Notes: a model not told the origin generated them from the sequence alone. A DNA stretch of 34,263 nucleotides from Rhodocyclaceae bacterium (GCA_020445765.1 JAGRFY010000120.1:1-34263), one strand, 5' to 3'. Counted from the stretch's first letter, positions 25,899 through 34,263 are shown. Program-made: numbers and translations.

Positions 25899-27106
25899 GG
25901 CCGTTCGACCTTCTTCGCTTTGCACTCCAGGCCGCGGCCGGCAGCCCGCTGCGCACAGGACTGATGGCGCTGGCGATGGCCATCGGCGTCGCCGCCGTCG
26001 TCGTACTGACGGCGCTCGGCGACGGCGCACGTCGCTACGTCGTCGATGAATTCAATGCCCTCGGATCGAACCTGGTGATCGTGCTGCCGGGGCGGACCGA
26101 AACCGGCGGCATCGGCATCGGCACCTTGTCCACCAGCACGGTCCGGGATCTGACCCTGCGCGATGCGGCTGCCCTGCTGCGCGCCGACGGCGTGGTCCGG
26201 ATCGCGCCCCTGGTCGTCGGCGATGCCGAAGTTTCTTCCGGTGGTCGCTTGCGATCGAGCTTCGTCGTCGGCACCACATCCGATTTCGCCCGCGTCCGCC
26301 GCCTCGAAATGGCGCAAGGGCGATTCCTGCCGGACGAAGGCCTGGAACGGGCGAGCAGCTGGGCGGTCATCGGTGCCACGATCCGCGATGAACTGTTCGG
26401 CGCAAGGCCAGCGCTCGGCGCCAGACTGCGCATCGGTGATCGGCGTTTCCGGGTGATTGGCGTAATGGCGGCGAGTGGCCAGGGCCTGGGCATGAACACC
26501 GACGAGCTGGTGCTGATCCCCGCAGCCAGCGCCCAGGCGATGTTCAACACCAATACGCTGTTCCGCATCCTGGTCGAGGCCCAAGATCGCAATGCGCTGC
26601 AACGGGTCAAGTCACAAGTCGAGACGGTCCTGATGGCTCGCCACGATGGCGAGCGCGACGTGACGCTGCTGACGCAGGATGCGGTCGTCGGCACTTTCGA
26701 CCGGATCCTCGCGGCGCTGACGCTGGCGGTCGCAGGCATCGCGGCCATCAGCCTCGCCGTTGCCGGCATCCTGGTGATGAACGTGATGTTGGTCGCGGTA
26801 ACCCAGCGGACCGGCGAGATCGGACTGCTCAAGGCACTCGGCGCCACGCCTGCAACGATTCGAAGCGCCTTCCTGGCCGAGGCGGCACTGCTCTCGCTCG
26901 CCGGCGCGGCAATCGGCCTGCTGCTGGGATTCACCGGTGCCACCATGCTGCGCGCGGCATTCCCGGAATTGCCTGCCTATCCACCGTCCTGGGCAGTGAG
27001 CGCCGGCCTGGCGACGTCTTTGGTTACCGGCATCGGCTTCGGCGTGTTGCCGGCCCGGCGGGCAGCCCGCCTCGACCCGGTCCTGGCACTGGCGCGCGGC
27101 TTGTGA
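25895..27106 (+). CDS. MacB-like ABC permease, first copy
   Basis: A 403-residue type VII ABC permease: TM1 at about 20-42, a periplasmic MacB_PCD domain (about 45-260), then an FtsX domain with three TM helices (about 280-310, 330-355, 365-390). The signature segment RTGEIGLLKALGATPATIRSAFLAEA lies between TM2 and TM3. The protein lacks its own ATPase domain; the separate upstream gene supplies it. A second permease gene follows after 115 bases. Two different half-transporters suggest a heterodimeric channel. Confidence 0.92.
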   Translation: MRPFDLLRFALQAAAGSPLRTGLMALAMAIGVAAVVVLTALGDGARRYVVDEFNALGSNLVIVLPGRTETGGIGIGTLSTSTVRDLTLRDAAALLRADGVVRIAPLVVGDAEVSSGGRLRSSFVVGTTSDFARVRRLEMAQGRFLPDEGLERASSWAVIGATIRDELFGARPALGARLRIGDRRFRVIGVMAASGQGLGMNTDELVLIPAASAQAMFNTNTLFRILVEAQDRNALQRVKSQVETVLMARHDGERDVTLLTQDAVVGTFDRILAALTLAVAGIAAISLAVAGILVMNVMLVAVTQRTGEIGLLKALGATPATIRSAFLAEAALLSLAGAAIGLLLGFTGATMLRAAFPELPAYPPSWAVSAGLATSLVTGIGFGVLPARRAARLDPVLALARGL

Positions 27107-27221
27107 GCACGCGCGACGAAGCAATCCGGGCGCAGGGACGGCAGCACGCCGAAGCTGCGCCGCCCGGGATGCCCCGCAGGCGCCAGCCTCGCACCGTACG
27201 GCCCCGGCAGGCAGGAATCCG

Positions 27222-28421
27222 ATGCTCGCGTCCGATCTGATCCGGCTGACCGCGCGTGCCATCGCCGCACACCCGCTGCGCAGTTTCCTGACGCTGCTCG
27301 GCATCGCGGTCGGCGTCACCGCGGTGATCCTGCTGACCGCGATCGGCGAAGGCGTGCACCGCTTCGTGCTGCAGGAATTCACCCAGTTCGGTACCAACGT
27401 GATGCAGATCGCGCCGGGCAAGATTGCGGCCCGCGGCGGCCCGCCCGGACTGCCGACGACGGCGCGCCCGTTGACCATCGAAGACGCACTGGCGCTGCGC
27501 CGACTGCCGGGCGTGGTCGCGGTCACGCCGATGTCGGCCGGCAATGCCGAGATCGAAGGCAACGGCAGGCTCCGACGAACAGCCGTCTATGGCGTCGGCC
27601 CGGAAATGCCAATGGCCTATTCGGCGCGACTGCGCAGCGGACGCTTCCTGCCAGCGGACGACCCGTTGCAGCCGCGGCCTCTGGCGGTACTCGGCACCAA
27701 GCTCAAGCAGGAGCTCTTCGGCTCGGCCAACCCGCTCGGCCAGCGCCTGCGCATCGCTGGCGAACGATTCCGTGTCATCGGTGTGATGGCGCCGAAAGGG
27801 CAGTTCCTCGGCACGGATCTCGACGATTCGGTCTTCATCCCGGCCGCACGTGCGCTGGCGATGACCAACCGTGCCGGTCTGCAGGAGATCAATCTGGCCT
27901 ACGAAGAGGGCTTGTCGGCAAGCCGGCTGGTGGCTGCCGTGCGGGCCTTGCTCAAGTCACGCCATGGTCGCGAGGACTTCACCGTGATTACCCAGCAGGA
28001 GATGCTGCGCAGCCTGTCGAAGATCCTGAACGTGCTGACCGCGGCGGTCGGCGCGCTGGGCGGCATTTCTCTGCTGGTCGGCGGCGTCGGCATCGTCACG
28101 ATCATGACCATCGCGGTCGCGGAGCGCAGGGCCGAAGTAGCGCTGCTGGTGGCGCTGGGCGCCCGTCGCTCGACGATCCTGACGATGTTTCTTGCCGAGG
28201 CGGTGCTGCTGTCGTTGATCGGCGGAATGCTCGGGCTGCTGATCGGTGCCGGACTCGCAGTACTGGCCGGCCTCCTGCTGCCGGGCCTGCCGGTGGCGAT
28301 ACCGTGGCCTTTCGTGGCCATCGCCGAGGCACTCGCCGGCGTCATCGGTCTGGCGGCCGGCGTACTGCCCGCTCGCCGGGCGGCGCGCCTCGATCCGGTC
28401 GAGGCACTGCACACGGAATAG
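27222..28421 (+). CDS. MacB-like ABC permease, second copy
   Basis: A 399-residue paralogue of the preceding permease, with the same layout: TM1 near 20-42, a MacB_PCD periplasmic domain, and a three-TM FtsX domain containing RRAEVALLVALGARRSTILTMFLAEA. Both paralogues end in a closely similar LPARRAARLDPV segment. Together with the adaptor and ATPase this makes a complete inner-membrane complex. The 115-base gap before it holds only an AGGAA near the ATG; I saw no terminator. The carbonic anhydrase gene converges seven bases downstream. Confidence 0.92.
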   Translation: MLASDLIRLTARAIAAHPLRSFLTLLGIAVGVTAVILLTAIGEGVHRFVLQEFTQFGTNVMQIAPGKIAARGGPPGLPTTARPLTIEDALALRRLPGVVAVTPMSAGNAEIEGNGRLRRTAVYGVGPEMPMAYSARLRSGRFLPADDPLQPRPLAVLGTKLKQELFGSANPLGQRLRIAGERFRVIGVMAPKGQFLGTDLDDSVFIPAARALAMTNRAGLQEINLAYEEGLSASRLVAAVRALLKSRHGREDFTVITQQEMLRSLSKILNVLTAAVGALGGISLLVGGVGIVTIMTIAVAERRAEVALLVALGARRSTILTMFLAEAVLLSLIGGMLGLLIGAGLAVLAGLLLPGLPVAIPWPFVAIAEALAGVIGLAAGVLPARRAARLDPVEALHTE

Positions 28422-28428
28422 GGTTGCC

Positions 28429-30057
28429 TCAACGCGACATCTTGACCAGCCGGCCCGCCATTTCCTGGATGGGCCTGGCATTCATCGGGTGCAGCCGGGA
28501 AAAGATCGATATCTGGTCGAGCGACATCTGCACTGGCTGGCGCATCACCATCCACAGAACGCCTTCGGTGCATGGCGGAGTCGTCAGCGAGCCGATGAAC
28601 GTGGCATAGCGCTGATCGCTCGGCAGCATGTCGTTGGGGTCGATTGCGACCTCCGGCGCATAGCTGCTATGGCGTTCCAGCGGCAGGTTGTTCCACAGCG
28701 TCTGGACCAACGGGTGCGCGGTTCCGCGCTCCAGCATCACCGACACCACGGCCAGGCGCCCATCGAGGTCCTTGTGCACCAGATGCATTTCCATATCGTA
28801 GCCGCGGCCGTCGATGCGGAACTCGGACGGCCGATGGAAATGAAACTGCTTGAGGTCGTACACCCGTCCCATCACACGGATCGAACTGCCTTCGCCGACA
28901 TTGACCTGGACGGTGTGCCCGTTGTCGACGATGCGGAAATAGCTCGGGCGATACTCGAACTCGATGGGCGACAGATCGACCTTGATGCCGTCGTTGATGT
29001 CGATCGGCGACTGGCGCCGGCCGCTGCCGCACGTGGCGAATTCCGGGTCCAGCGAAGCCCAGTTCTCAGGCGCTCCGGGACCTTCGTATGCCCAGGAGAC
29101 ATGGGGCTTGGGGGCACCTGACGGATTCTTCGCGGCATGACCCGAAGATTTCGCGTGAGAACTGCTTGGCTCGGCCCGCGCAAGCACGATCCTGGGCTTG
29201 ACCGGCTTCGACTCGAACGTGCGGGCGCGAGGCTTGGGCGCCGGTGCGGCATGGCTATCGGCGCTGGCATGCGTTGCCGGCGCGTCATCGGTTTCGGATT
29301 TGGCGTGGGCGTCCGCCTTGGTGTGGGCGTCCGCCCTTGGGTGCGTCTCCGCCGTGGCATGCACGTTCGCCGCTCCGCCCTGATCCGCTGCGCCACGGTC
29401 GGCGCTCGGCACATGTGTGTCGCCCGCGCTGCCGTGCTCGTCCGAGACGCGACGTGCGACCGCGCGCTCCCGGGCGGCGATACTTGCCGCAACGGCGGCA
29501 CGCCGCTGGGCCGCGGACAGAGGTTTGACGATCTGCGGGACGATGCTCTTGCTGTCGGCGGCTGTCTCAGTTTCGCCATGCGCCACCGTCGCCTCAGCCT
29601 GGTCGTCGGCGCTCGCTTGCGCTTCGGCGGCCTCCTTCGCCTGCGCGGCGATCTCGGCGAGGCGACTCGCGGTCGGCGGCTGGCAGACTTCGCGGAACAG
29701 ACGCTCGTCGACACTGCCCGGGGTCACCTCGATGATCTTGGGCTCGACGATGCGCTCCTCGCGAATCACGTGCTGATCGGGATCCAGGTACACCCGCTTG
29801 ATCGTCGAGAAGGTCGCCGCGCGGCAGTCGTAGCGGTTCAACGCCTTGACGCTCTTGTAGCCGGCCGACTCGACCTCGTCGTTCTTCATGACGATGCGGC
29901 CCCAGGCGACCTTGGTCCCCGGGTCCGACTGAAGGATGCTGTTGCGGTCGATCTCGACGCTTCGTTCCCTGCCGGCGACGATCTCGACCCAGTCGGCGGC
30001 CAGTGCCGGACTGCCGAATGCCAGCAGGCAGAGTAGCGTCAGGCCGATTTTTCGCAT
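28429..30057 (-). CDS. Exported alpha-carbonic anhydrase with N-terminal adhesin-E-like domain and His/Ala-rich linker
   Basis: A 542-residue secreted protein that should hydrate CO2 in the periplasm or outside. A clear signal peptide (1-20, ending SPALA) is followed by a ~110-residue domain (DWVEIVAGRERSVEIDRNS, then DCRAATFSTIKRVYLD) resembling the surface-adhesin-E / CpeE-like exported domain. An Ala/His/Asp/Lys-rich linker runs at about 130-320. The alpha-CA domain lies at about 320-540. The zinc ligands H406 and H408 (QFHFHRPSEF) and H425 (EMHLVH) are present, with the proton-shuttle equivalent H381 in VDNGHTVQV, and SLTTPPCTEGVLW. The start is the ATG ending at 30057, with GGAGAG upstream; the longer frame is discarded. 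Typical alpha-CAs are ~230-250 residues. Confidence 0.9.
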   Translation of the reverse strand: MRKIGLTLLCLLAFGSPALAADWVEIVAGRERSVEIDRNSILQSDPGTKVAWGRIVMKNDEVESAGYKSVKALNRYDCRAATFSTIKRVYLDPDQHVIREERIVEPKIIEVTPGSVDERLFREVCQPPTASRLAEIAAQAKEAAEAQASADDQAEATVAHGETETAADSKSIVPQIVKPLSAAQRRAAVAASIAARERAVARRVSDEHGSAGDTHVPSADRGAADQGGAANVHATAETHPRADAHTKADAHAKSETDDAPATHASADSHAAPAPKPRARTFESKPVKPRIVLARAEPSSSHAKSSGHAAKNPSGAPKPHVSWAYEGPGAPENWASLDPEFATCGSGRRQSPIDINDGIKVDLSPIEFEYRPSYFRIVDNGHTVQVNVGEGSSIRVMGRVYDLKQFHFHRPSEFRIDGRGYDMEMHLVHKDLDGRLAVVSVMLERGTAHPLVQTLWNNLPLERHSSYAPEVAIDPNDMLPSDQRYATFIGSLTTPPCTEGVLWMVMRQPVQMSLDQISIFSRLHPMNARPIQEMAGRLVKMSR

Positions 30058-30174
30058 GGGGACTCTCCAACAACTCGATTCGTTACAAGGAGAATCTCGG
30101 CACGCCCGCCGGCGACTTGAGCACCGAGCCGCCGCTCCGGTAGTGTTGCGACTCTTTCGTGCCGGAGTCCGTCG

Positions 30175-31011
30175 ATGGGCCGCCCTATCCCCAATGTCCT
30201 CAGCATCGCCGGCGTAGACCCGAGCGGCGGCGCGGGACTGCTGGCCGACCTCAAGACCTTCTCGGCCCTCGGTGCCTATGGCTGTGGCGTGGTGGCGGCA
30301 CTGACCGCTCAGAACACGCGCTCGGTCGATGGCGTGCACGTGCCGCCGGCGGATTTCCTGCGCCTGCAGATCGACACCTTGTTTGCCGACGTGGCGATCG
30401 ACGCGGTCAAGTTGGGCATGCTGTACGACGCAATCACCGTGCGCACTGTCGCCGATCGCCTCGCCCACTTCGATGCGCGCCGTGTGATCTGTGATCCGGT
30501 CATGATCAGCAAGAGCGGCGACCACCTGCTGTCGCCCGAGGCGGTCGGGATGTTGCGCGAGGCCTTGCTGCCGCGGGCCTTCATGCTGACCCCCAACCTG
30601 CCCGAAGCCGGGGTACTGCTGGGTACGCGCGCGCCGGAATCGGTACGTGAAATGTATCGGTCGGCGGAACGCCTGCGCGACCTGCTGCCGCTCGACGGCG
30701 AGCGCTGGATCCTGCTGAAGGGTGGTCACCTGCCCGGCAGCGAACTCACCGATCTGCTGTTCGACGGCGACAAGATGATCGAGATGTCATCTCGACGAAT
30801 CGAAACACGCAACACGCACGGCACCGGCTGCACGCTGTCTGCCGCGGTGGCTGCGCTGATTCCTCGCCACGCCGGCGGATTCCGCCCGGTCGAGAACGCG
30901 GTGCGACAGGCACGCGACTACCTGACCGCGGCGATCGCTGCCTCCGGGCAACTGGCGGTCGGGCATGGCCATGGCCCGGTCCATCATTTCCATGCCCTCT
31001 GGCACGAATGA
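30175..31011 (+). CDS. thiD: Hydroxymethylpyrimidine/phosphomethylpyrimidine kinase
   Basis: Phosphorylates HMP and HMP-phosphate to HMP-pyrophosphate for thiamine synthesis; ribokinase fold. The 278 residues show the substrate-binding start VLSIAGVDPSGGAGLLADLKTF, CDPVMISKSGDHLLS near 104-120, TPNLPEAGVLLG, and the anion-hole/ATP site NTHGTGCTLSAAVAAL near 212-227. It diverges from the carbonic anhydrase gene across 117 bases. No TPP riboswitch lies before it, unlike the thiamine element at the right edge of the window. Confidence 0.94.
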   Translation: MGRPIPNVLSIAGVDPSGGAGLLADLKTFSALGAYGCGVVAALTAQNTRSVDGVHVPPADFLRLQIDTLFADVAIDAVKLGMLYDAITVRTVADRLAHFDARRVICDPVMISKSGDHLLSPEAVGMLREALLPRAFMLTPNLPEAGVLLGTRAPESVREMYRSAERLRDLLPLDGERWILLKGGHLPGSELTDLLFDGDKMIEMSSRRIETRNTHGTGCTLSAAVAALIPRHAGGFRPVENAVRQARDYLTAAIAASGQLAVGHGHGPVHHFHALWHE

Positions 31012-31184
31012 CGTCACGCGCCAGCGGTCTGCTTCGTCAATCAAGGGACATGACGAAAGTGATGCATCGGGTCGCGTGGCAGGGCGCGAACCACGGCGAT
31101 CGCCAGGACGGTTCCGCGGATGAGCAACGCCACCACGGGGGCGCGAGGCGCACTTTCGTGTTCCGGCACTTGCGAAGCAGACCG

Positions 31185-32627
31185 CTAGGCCCTGAAGCTG
31201 GAGGACTCGACACTGTCCGGATCGGTCAGGGTCACCGTCACCGTGCGGAACCGCAAGTCGATCAGTGCCCGGCACGACTGCCGACCATTGCGCCAGCCCA
31301 TCGCGATGCAGCTGTCGTTGGAATACTCGAGCTCGAAGTCGCCGTCGAACGCCGCATGACTGCGGCGCAGGCGCATCAGCGCAAGCAGGCGCTGCACCAC
31401 GGGTGCGGCCACCGCGATGTTTGCCGCGTCGAGCGTGTAGTAATGGCGATTGATGTCCCGCAACTCGCCGGTCGAGGTCATCAGGGCCTCGTCGTTCTGA
31501 CCGGCCAGCAGGCCGACATAGTAAATCTGCGGGATACCGGGCGCGAACAGCTGGATCGCACGGGCAGCAATGTATGCGTCGTCGTCGCGCTTCAGGGCGT
31601 CGTAGAAGGTGCACGTCAATTGATAGATCGCCCCGACGCTATGCACGTTCGCCGCCGAGCCCCGAAGGATCGGATCCGCGCTGCGCTCGGAGACATTGGC
31701 GATCAGCGCCTCGATCGCAGCCGGCGGCAGCATGCCCTCGACATCCGGAATGCAGATGCCGTCGTGGGTATCGAGCACCGTCACCTGTTGCTGCGGGCAC
31801 ATCCTCAGCCAGCCCTTGAGATATCGACTGTCCGCATCCAGCAACGCGTGCAGCACCAACGGCGGCAGCGCAAACGCGTAGCACCACATCGATCGATCGG
31901 CGATCGCGAACTGCCAGCTCGGATGGTCATGGACCTCGGGCAGCACTTCGGCGCCGTATTCGGCGGACTTGTCACGGAACCACTCGAGAATCTCCCAGAC
32001 GCCGGGTTCGACCAGAAAACAGCTGGTGCCGATCTGCTTCGTCGTATAGCCGAACGCATCGAGCCGAAACAGCTTGACGCCACGTTCGGTCAGGAAGCGC
32101 AGATTGTCCTCCATGAACTCGAAGGTGCGCTGCGAGCGGTAATCGAGATCGACCTGTTTCTCGGTAAATGTGCACCACACCCGACCGCGGCTGCCGTCGG
32201 CGAATTCGACGGCGCGAAACGGCTCCTTCTCCTTGCGGATGTGAATCTTCGCGAGATCGTCCGAGGTGATCTCGCCCATCGCATCCACATCGATGAACAA
32301 TGGTGCAAACTCGGAGGATCTGCCCTCCCGCAGAAAATCGAGGAACTCCGGCGACTCGTCCGAAATGTGGTTCAGCACCAGATCGAGGCACAGATCGAAG
32401 CGCGCCGCCAGCCGCTCGATGTCGTTCCAGTCGCCGAAGGCCGGGGCGATCTCGGTATGAGTCAGCGGCGAGAAACCGCCGTCCGCATTCGACGGGAACG
32501 GGGGCAATACGTGCAGGCCACCGATGGCATCTCCCACCGGCCCGGCCAGGAAGCTTTCCAGATCCTTGAGGTTCCTGCCGATCCGGTCCGGATAGACGAT
32601 CAAATGTACCGACCTGGTCAAGCTCAT
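31185..32627 (-). CDS. Sucrose-phosphorylase-like GH13 enzyme
   Basis: A 480-residue alpha-amylase-family protein of the sucrose phosphorylase group (GH13_18), which splits alpha-glucosides with phosphate to give glucose 1-phosphate. Catalytic residues are visible: nucleophile D190 in FRLDAFGY, acid/base E231 in LPEVHDH, and D289 in VLDTHDG. The N-terminal VHLIVYPDRIGRNLKDL and LHVLPPFPSNADGGFSP are typical. There is no signal peptide, so it is cytoplasmic. Strong GAGGAGC precedes the ATG. No sugar transporter or regulator of known type adjoins it. The true substrate could be sucrose, sucrose 6-phosphate, glucosylglycerol or glucosylglycerate; the sequence as read does not decide. Confidence 0.85.
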   Translation of the reverse strand: MSLTRSVHLIVYPDRIGRNLKDLESFLAGPVGDAIGGLHVLPPFPSNADGGFSPLTHTEIAPAFGDWNDIERLAARFDLCLDLVLNHISDESPEFLDFLREGRSSEFAPLFIDVDAMGEITSDDLAKIHIRKEKEPFRAVEFADGSRGRVWCTFTEKQVDLDYRSQRTFEFMEDNLRFLTERGVKLFRLDAFGYTTKQIGTSCFLVEPGVWEILEWFRDKSAEYGAEVLPEVHDHPSWQFAIADRSMWCYAFALPPLVLHALLDADSRYLKGWLRMCPQQQVTVLDTHDGICIPDVEGMLPPAAIEALIANVSERSADPILRGSAANVHSVGAIYQLTCTFYDALKRDDDAYIAARAIQLFAPGIPQIYYVGLLAGQNDEALMTSTGELRDINRHYYTLDAANIAVAAPVVQRLLALMRLRRSHAAFDGDFELEYSNDSCIAMGWRNGRQSCRALIDLRFRTVTVTLTDPDSVESSSFRA

Positions 32628-32711
32628 CGAAAGCTCCTCTTTCGTTGTCTCCTGGGAATGCCGCTCTGGTCCGATCGGATCGGGTCCGCACCAGGGGGCG
32701 TTGCCGGCCGC

Positions 32712-33965
32712 CTAGGGGGCCGGATCGCTCGCCTCGCGTATCAACAACGCGTGACTGACGATGCCATCCGCACCCCGGACTGGAATGGCGCGCAACGATT
32801 CCCGATGGGGCCGACCGTCGTCGGCTGCATTTTCGATCGTCGACTGCCATGGCGTGCCGCTCAGCACCATCGTCCACATCTTCTCGAAGAGGCTGTCTCG
32901 GTCTTCCCGTTCCGCAATCAGTGCCGGACGCTTGCCGACGACCTCGCCGAGGCGCTTGCTCTCGCGCTGCAAGTAGCGCCGACTCGCATGCACGACGTTG
33001 CCGCGCAGGTCCAACAATACGAGATCCACCGGGCACTGCTCGAGGGCGTCCGACAATAGCCGGTGACGGGCGTCGAGATCCTTGCATGCACGCCGCTCGC
33101 GGCGCAAGTCGGCACGGGTCCGCCTCAGGTCGCGCACTCGCTCGACTTCGCGGCCCTCGGCAAGCTGCAGCAGTTCGGCGGCTTGTCGTTGCTGCTGGTC
33201 GAGACGCAGACGCGCCGCATCGACCAGTGCCGCCAGTTCGGCGATTTCGTCACGCCCGGCGATTCCGGCTGCGACATCCTCTTCGGCAGTGCCAAGCGAC
33301 GCCAAGGCCCGCTGCAATCGCGCGATCCGCCCTCTGGCGACCGCCACGAAGACACCGGCAACCGTGGCAACGATGACGATGCCGGCCAGGGCTGCGACCG
33401 CCAGGATCCAGCGAAAGCGCGAGCGTGCTTCGGCAGCCACCTGCAAGCTGCTGCCCATGCGCCCGGCGACGTCCTCATGCAGGCGCTCCAACTGGGCGAC
33501 GATCGCCGTGAATCTTGGACCGGTCAGGAAGTGGACATAGCGTGCGGCCTGATCGAAGTCGCCCTGTCTCGCCGCCTCGGTAACGCGGTCGAGATCCACC
33601 CGATAGCGCCGCCATTGCTCGACGATGCCAAACAGCTCGTCACGGCCTGCGGTCGGCAATCCTTGTTCGATCCCGTCCAGCAACTGCGTGACTTCACCCA
33701 CATCCTCGGTGATGCGCTCGACGATTTCGAGTACAGGCGATTCTCGATCCGTGCGCAGCAATTCCCCTTCGTGCAGCCGTGTCCTGGTGAGCACATGGTA
33801 GAGATCGCCGATTCTCGCCAGCGGGAACATTGTCGAGTCTGCCAGTTCCCGTTGGCGCCGGCCGCCATCGCCGATCGCCCATTCGCCGAGCACGAGCATG
33901 GCCACCAGCAGGCCCGCCACGGCAACGGCCACAGCGGTCGCGACCTGACGCAGTGACAATGCCAT
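32712..33965 (-). CDS. Two-TM sensor protein with HAMP-like segment and terminal PAS domain, no output domain
   Basis: A 417-residue membrane protein. TM1 is at about 7-27, a helical periplasmic region (28-184, four-helix-bundle-like) follows, and TM2 is at about 187-209. A HAMP-like segment is at 210-262, a Glu/Arg-rich coiled coil at about 255-305, and a PAS fold at about 303-411 (LSDALEQCPVDLVLLDLRGNVVHAS, ending SLRAIPVRGADGIVSHALLIRE). The layout is that of a sensor kinase, chemoreceptor or GGDEF protein, but the reading frame stops straight after PAS, with no kinase, MCP or cyclase domain. The start is the ATG ending at 33965. It lies 84 bases upstream of the sucrose-phosphorylase-like gene on the same strand. 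Confidence 0.8.
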   Translation of the reverse strand: MALSLRQVATAVAVAVAGLLVAMLVLGEWAIGDGGRRQRELADSTMFPLARIGDLYHVLTRTRLHEGELLRTDRESPVLEIVERITEDVGEVTQLLDGIEQGLPTAGRDELFGIVEQWRRYRVDLDRVTEAARQGDFDQAARYVHFLTGPRFTAIVAQLERLHEDVAGRMGSSLQVAAEARSRFRWILAVAALAGIVIVATVAGVFVAVARGRIARLQRALASLGTAEEDVAAGIAGRDEIAELAALVDAARLRLDQQQRQAAELLQLAEGREVERVRDLRRTRADLRRERRACKDLDARHRLLSDALEQCPVDLVLLDLRGNVVHASRRYLQRESKRLGEVVGKRPALIAEREDRDSLFEKMWTMVLSGTPWQSTIENAADDGRPHRESLRAIPVRGADGIVSHALLIREASDPAP

Positions 33966-34160
33966 GGTCACCGCGCCCGGTACTGGCTGCGCGCGCGGCG
34001 CATCGCGGCCGGCGCGGACAATCGAAAGCGCACTCTGGGCATGCTTCGTTCCAGTGGATGGATCGACGTCGAGCCTACTTCGAGGGCAAGCAACCGAGCA
34101 AGGCAACTTTCAGGGCTGAACGACTGAACGGCCATCCCCGGCCCCTGTGAACACGAACTG

Positions 34161-34189
34161 TTTACAGCACTTCGGCCAAGGCGTAACCT
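34161..34189 (+). promoter_or_regulatory. Candidate promoter of the TPP-riboswitch transcript
   Basis: TTTACA (34161-34166), a 17-base spacer and TAACCT (34184-34189) would start transcription near 34196, at the first bases of the riboswitch. The -10 box is weak (three of six), but the position fits well. Confidence 0.4.
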
Positions 34190-34197
34190 CGCCGCTT

Positions 34198-34263
34198 GCT
34201 AGGGGTGCTGTCGGCGTCCGGGCCGACGGCTGAGATACACCCTTCGAACCTGTACGGGTAATG
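34198..34263 (+). promoter_or_regulatory. TPP riboswitch (THI element), cut by the window end
   Basis: Conserved THI-box blocks appear in order: TAGGGGTGC, then a short helix (GTCGGCG.. with a complementary arm), then GGCTGAGAT, ACACCC, TTCGAACCTG and GGGTAATG. This is the thiamine-pyrophosphate aptamer; the last part (closing helix, GTAGGGA block) lies beyond 34263. On the plus strand it should control a thiamine gene downstream, most often thiC, which is outside the window. Confidence 0.92.

Overview
The window is a GC-rich, densely coding chromosomal segment from a Gammaproteobacterium. Several things point that way: the divergent tyrS / M23 peptidase pair close to erpA, the rplM-rpsI operon, topoisomerase IV (parE-parC), the ubiquinone gene coq7, the RNA pyrophosphohydrolase rppH, and a polar-flagellum cassette of the flhF-fleN-fliA-motC-motD type. 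The gene set resembles Lysobacterales (Xanthomonadales) or related deep gammaproteobacteria, but I cannot fix the genus by eye. I see no insertion sequence, prophage, tRNA, rRNA or CRISPR array.

Left part (1-9 kb): tyrS diverges from an M23 endopeptidase gene. erpA and the rplM-rpsI operon follow on the minus strand, with recognisable promoters and a terminator. Between rplM and an OsmC/YhfA-like gene lies a 486-base gap. It holds the rplM promoter and, on the minus strand, a transcription unit with a promoter-like sequence, stem-loops, a C-rich stretch complementary to Shine-Dalgarno sequences, and a strong hairpin-U8 terminator. This is a candidate small regulatory RNA. Then come a lytic transglycosylase and proS (minus), diverging from rppH, a CBS-domain gene, a CNP1-like lipoprotein gene and coq7 (plus).

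Middle (10-20.5 kb): parE and parC are followed by a 663-base stretch with no convincing gene. A minus-strand motility cluster reads flhF, a FleN/FlhG-like gene, fliA, motC, motD and bacteriohemerythrin. The FleN/FlhG-like protein keeps the N-terminal DQAxxLR motif that in the family activates FlhF, but it has lost the P-loop and the other ATPase motifs. The cheYZAB genes that usually separate fliA from motC are missing, and flhA is not next to flhF.

Right part (20.6-34.3 kb): a DeaD/CsdA-type RNA helicase; a membrane-anchored ankyrin protein with a Cds6-like C-terminal domain; a four-gene MacAB-like ABC system (adaptor, ATPase, two permeases); an exported alpha-carbonic anhydrase with an extra N-terminal domain and a His/Ala-rich linker; thiD; a GH13 sucrose-phosphorylase-like gene preceded in the same orientation by a two-TM sensor that ends in a PAS domain and has no output module; and, at the right edge, a TPP riboswitch cut off by the window end, which probably controls a thiamine gene just outside.

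Most genes are housekeeping. The points worth following up are the candidate anti-SD sRNA, the ATPase-dead FlhG, the chemotaxis-free motility cluster, and the unusual domain combinations in the carbonic anhydrase, ankyrin-Cds6 and PAS proteins.
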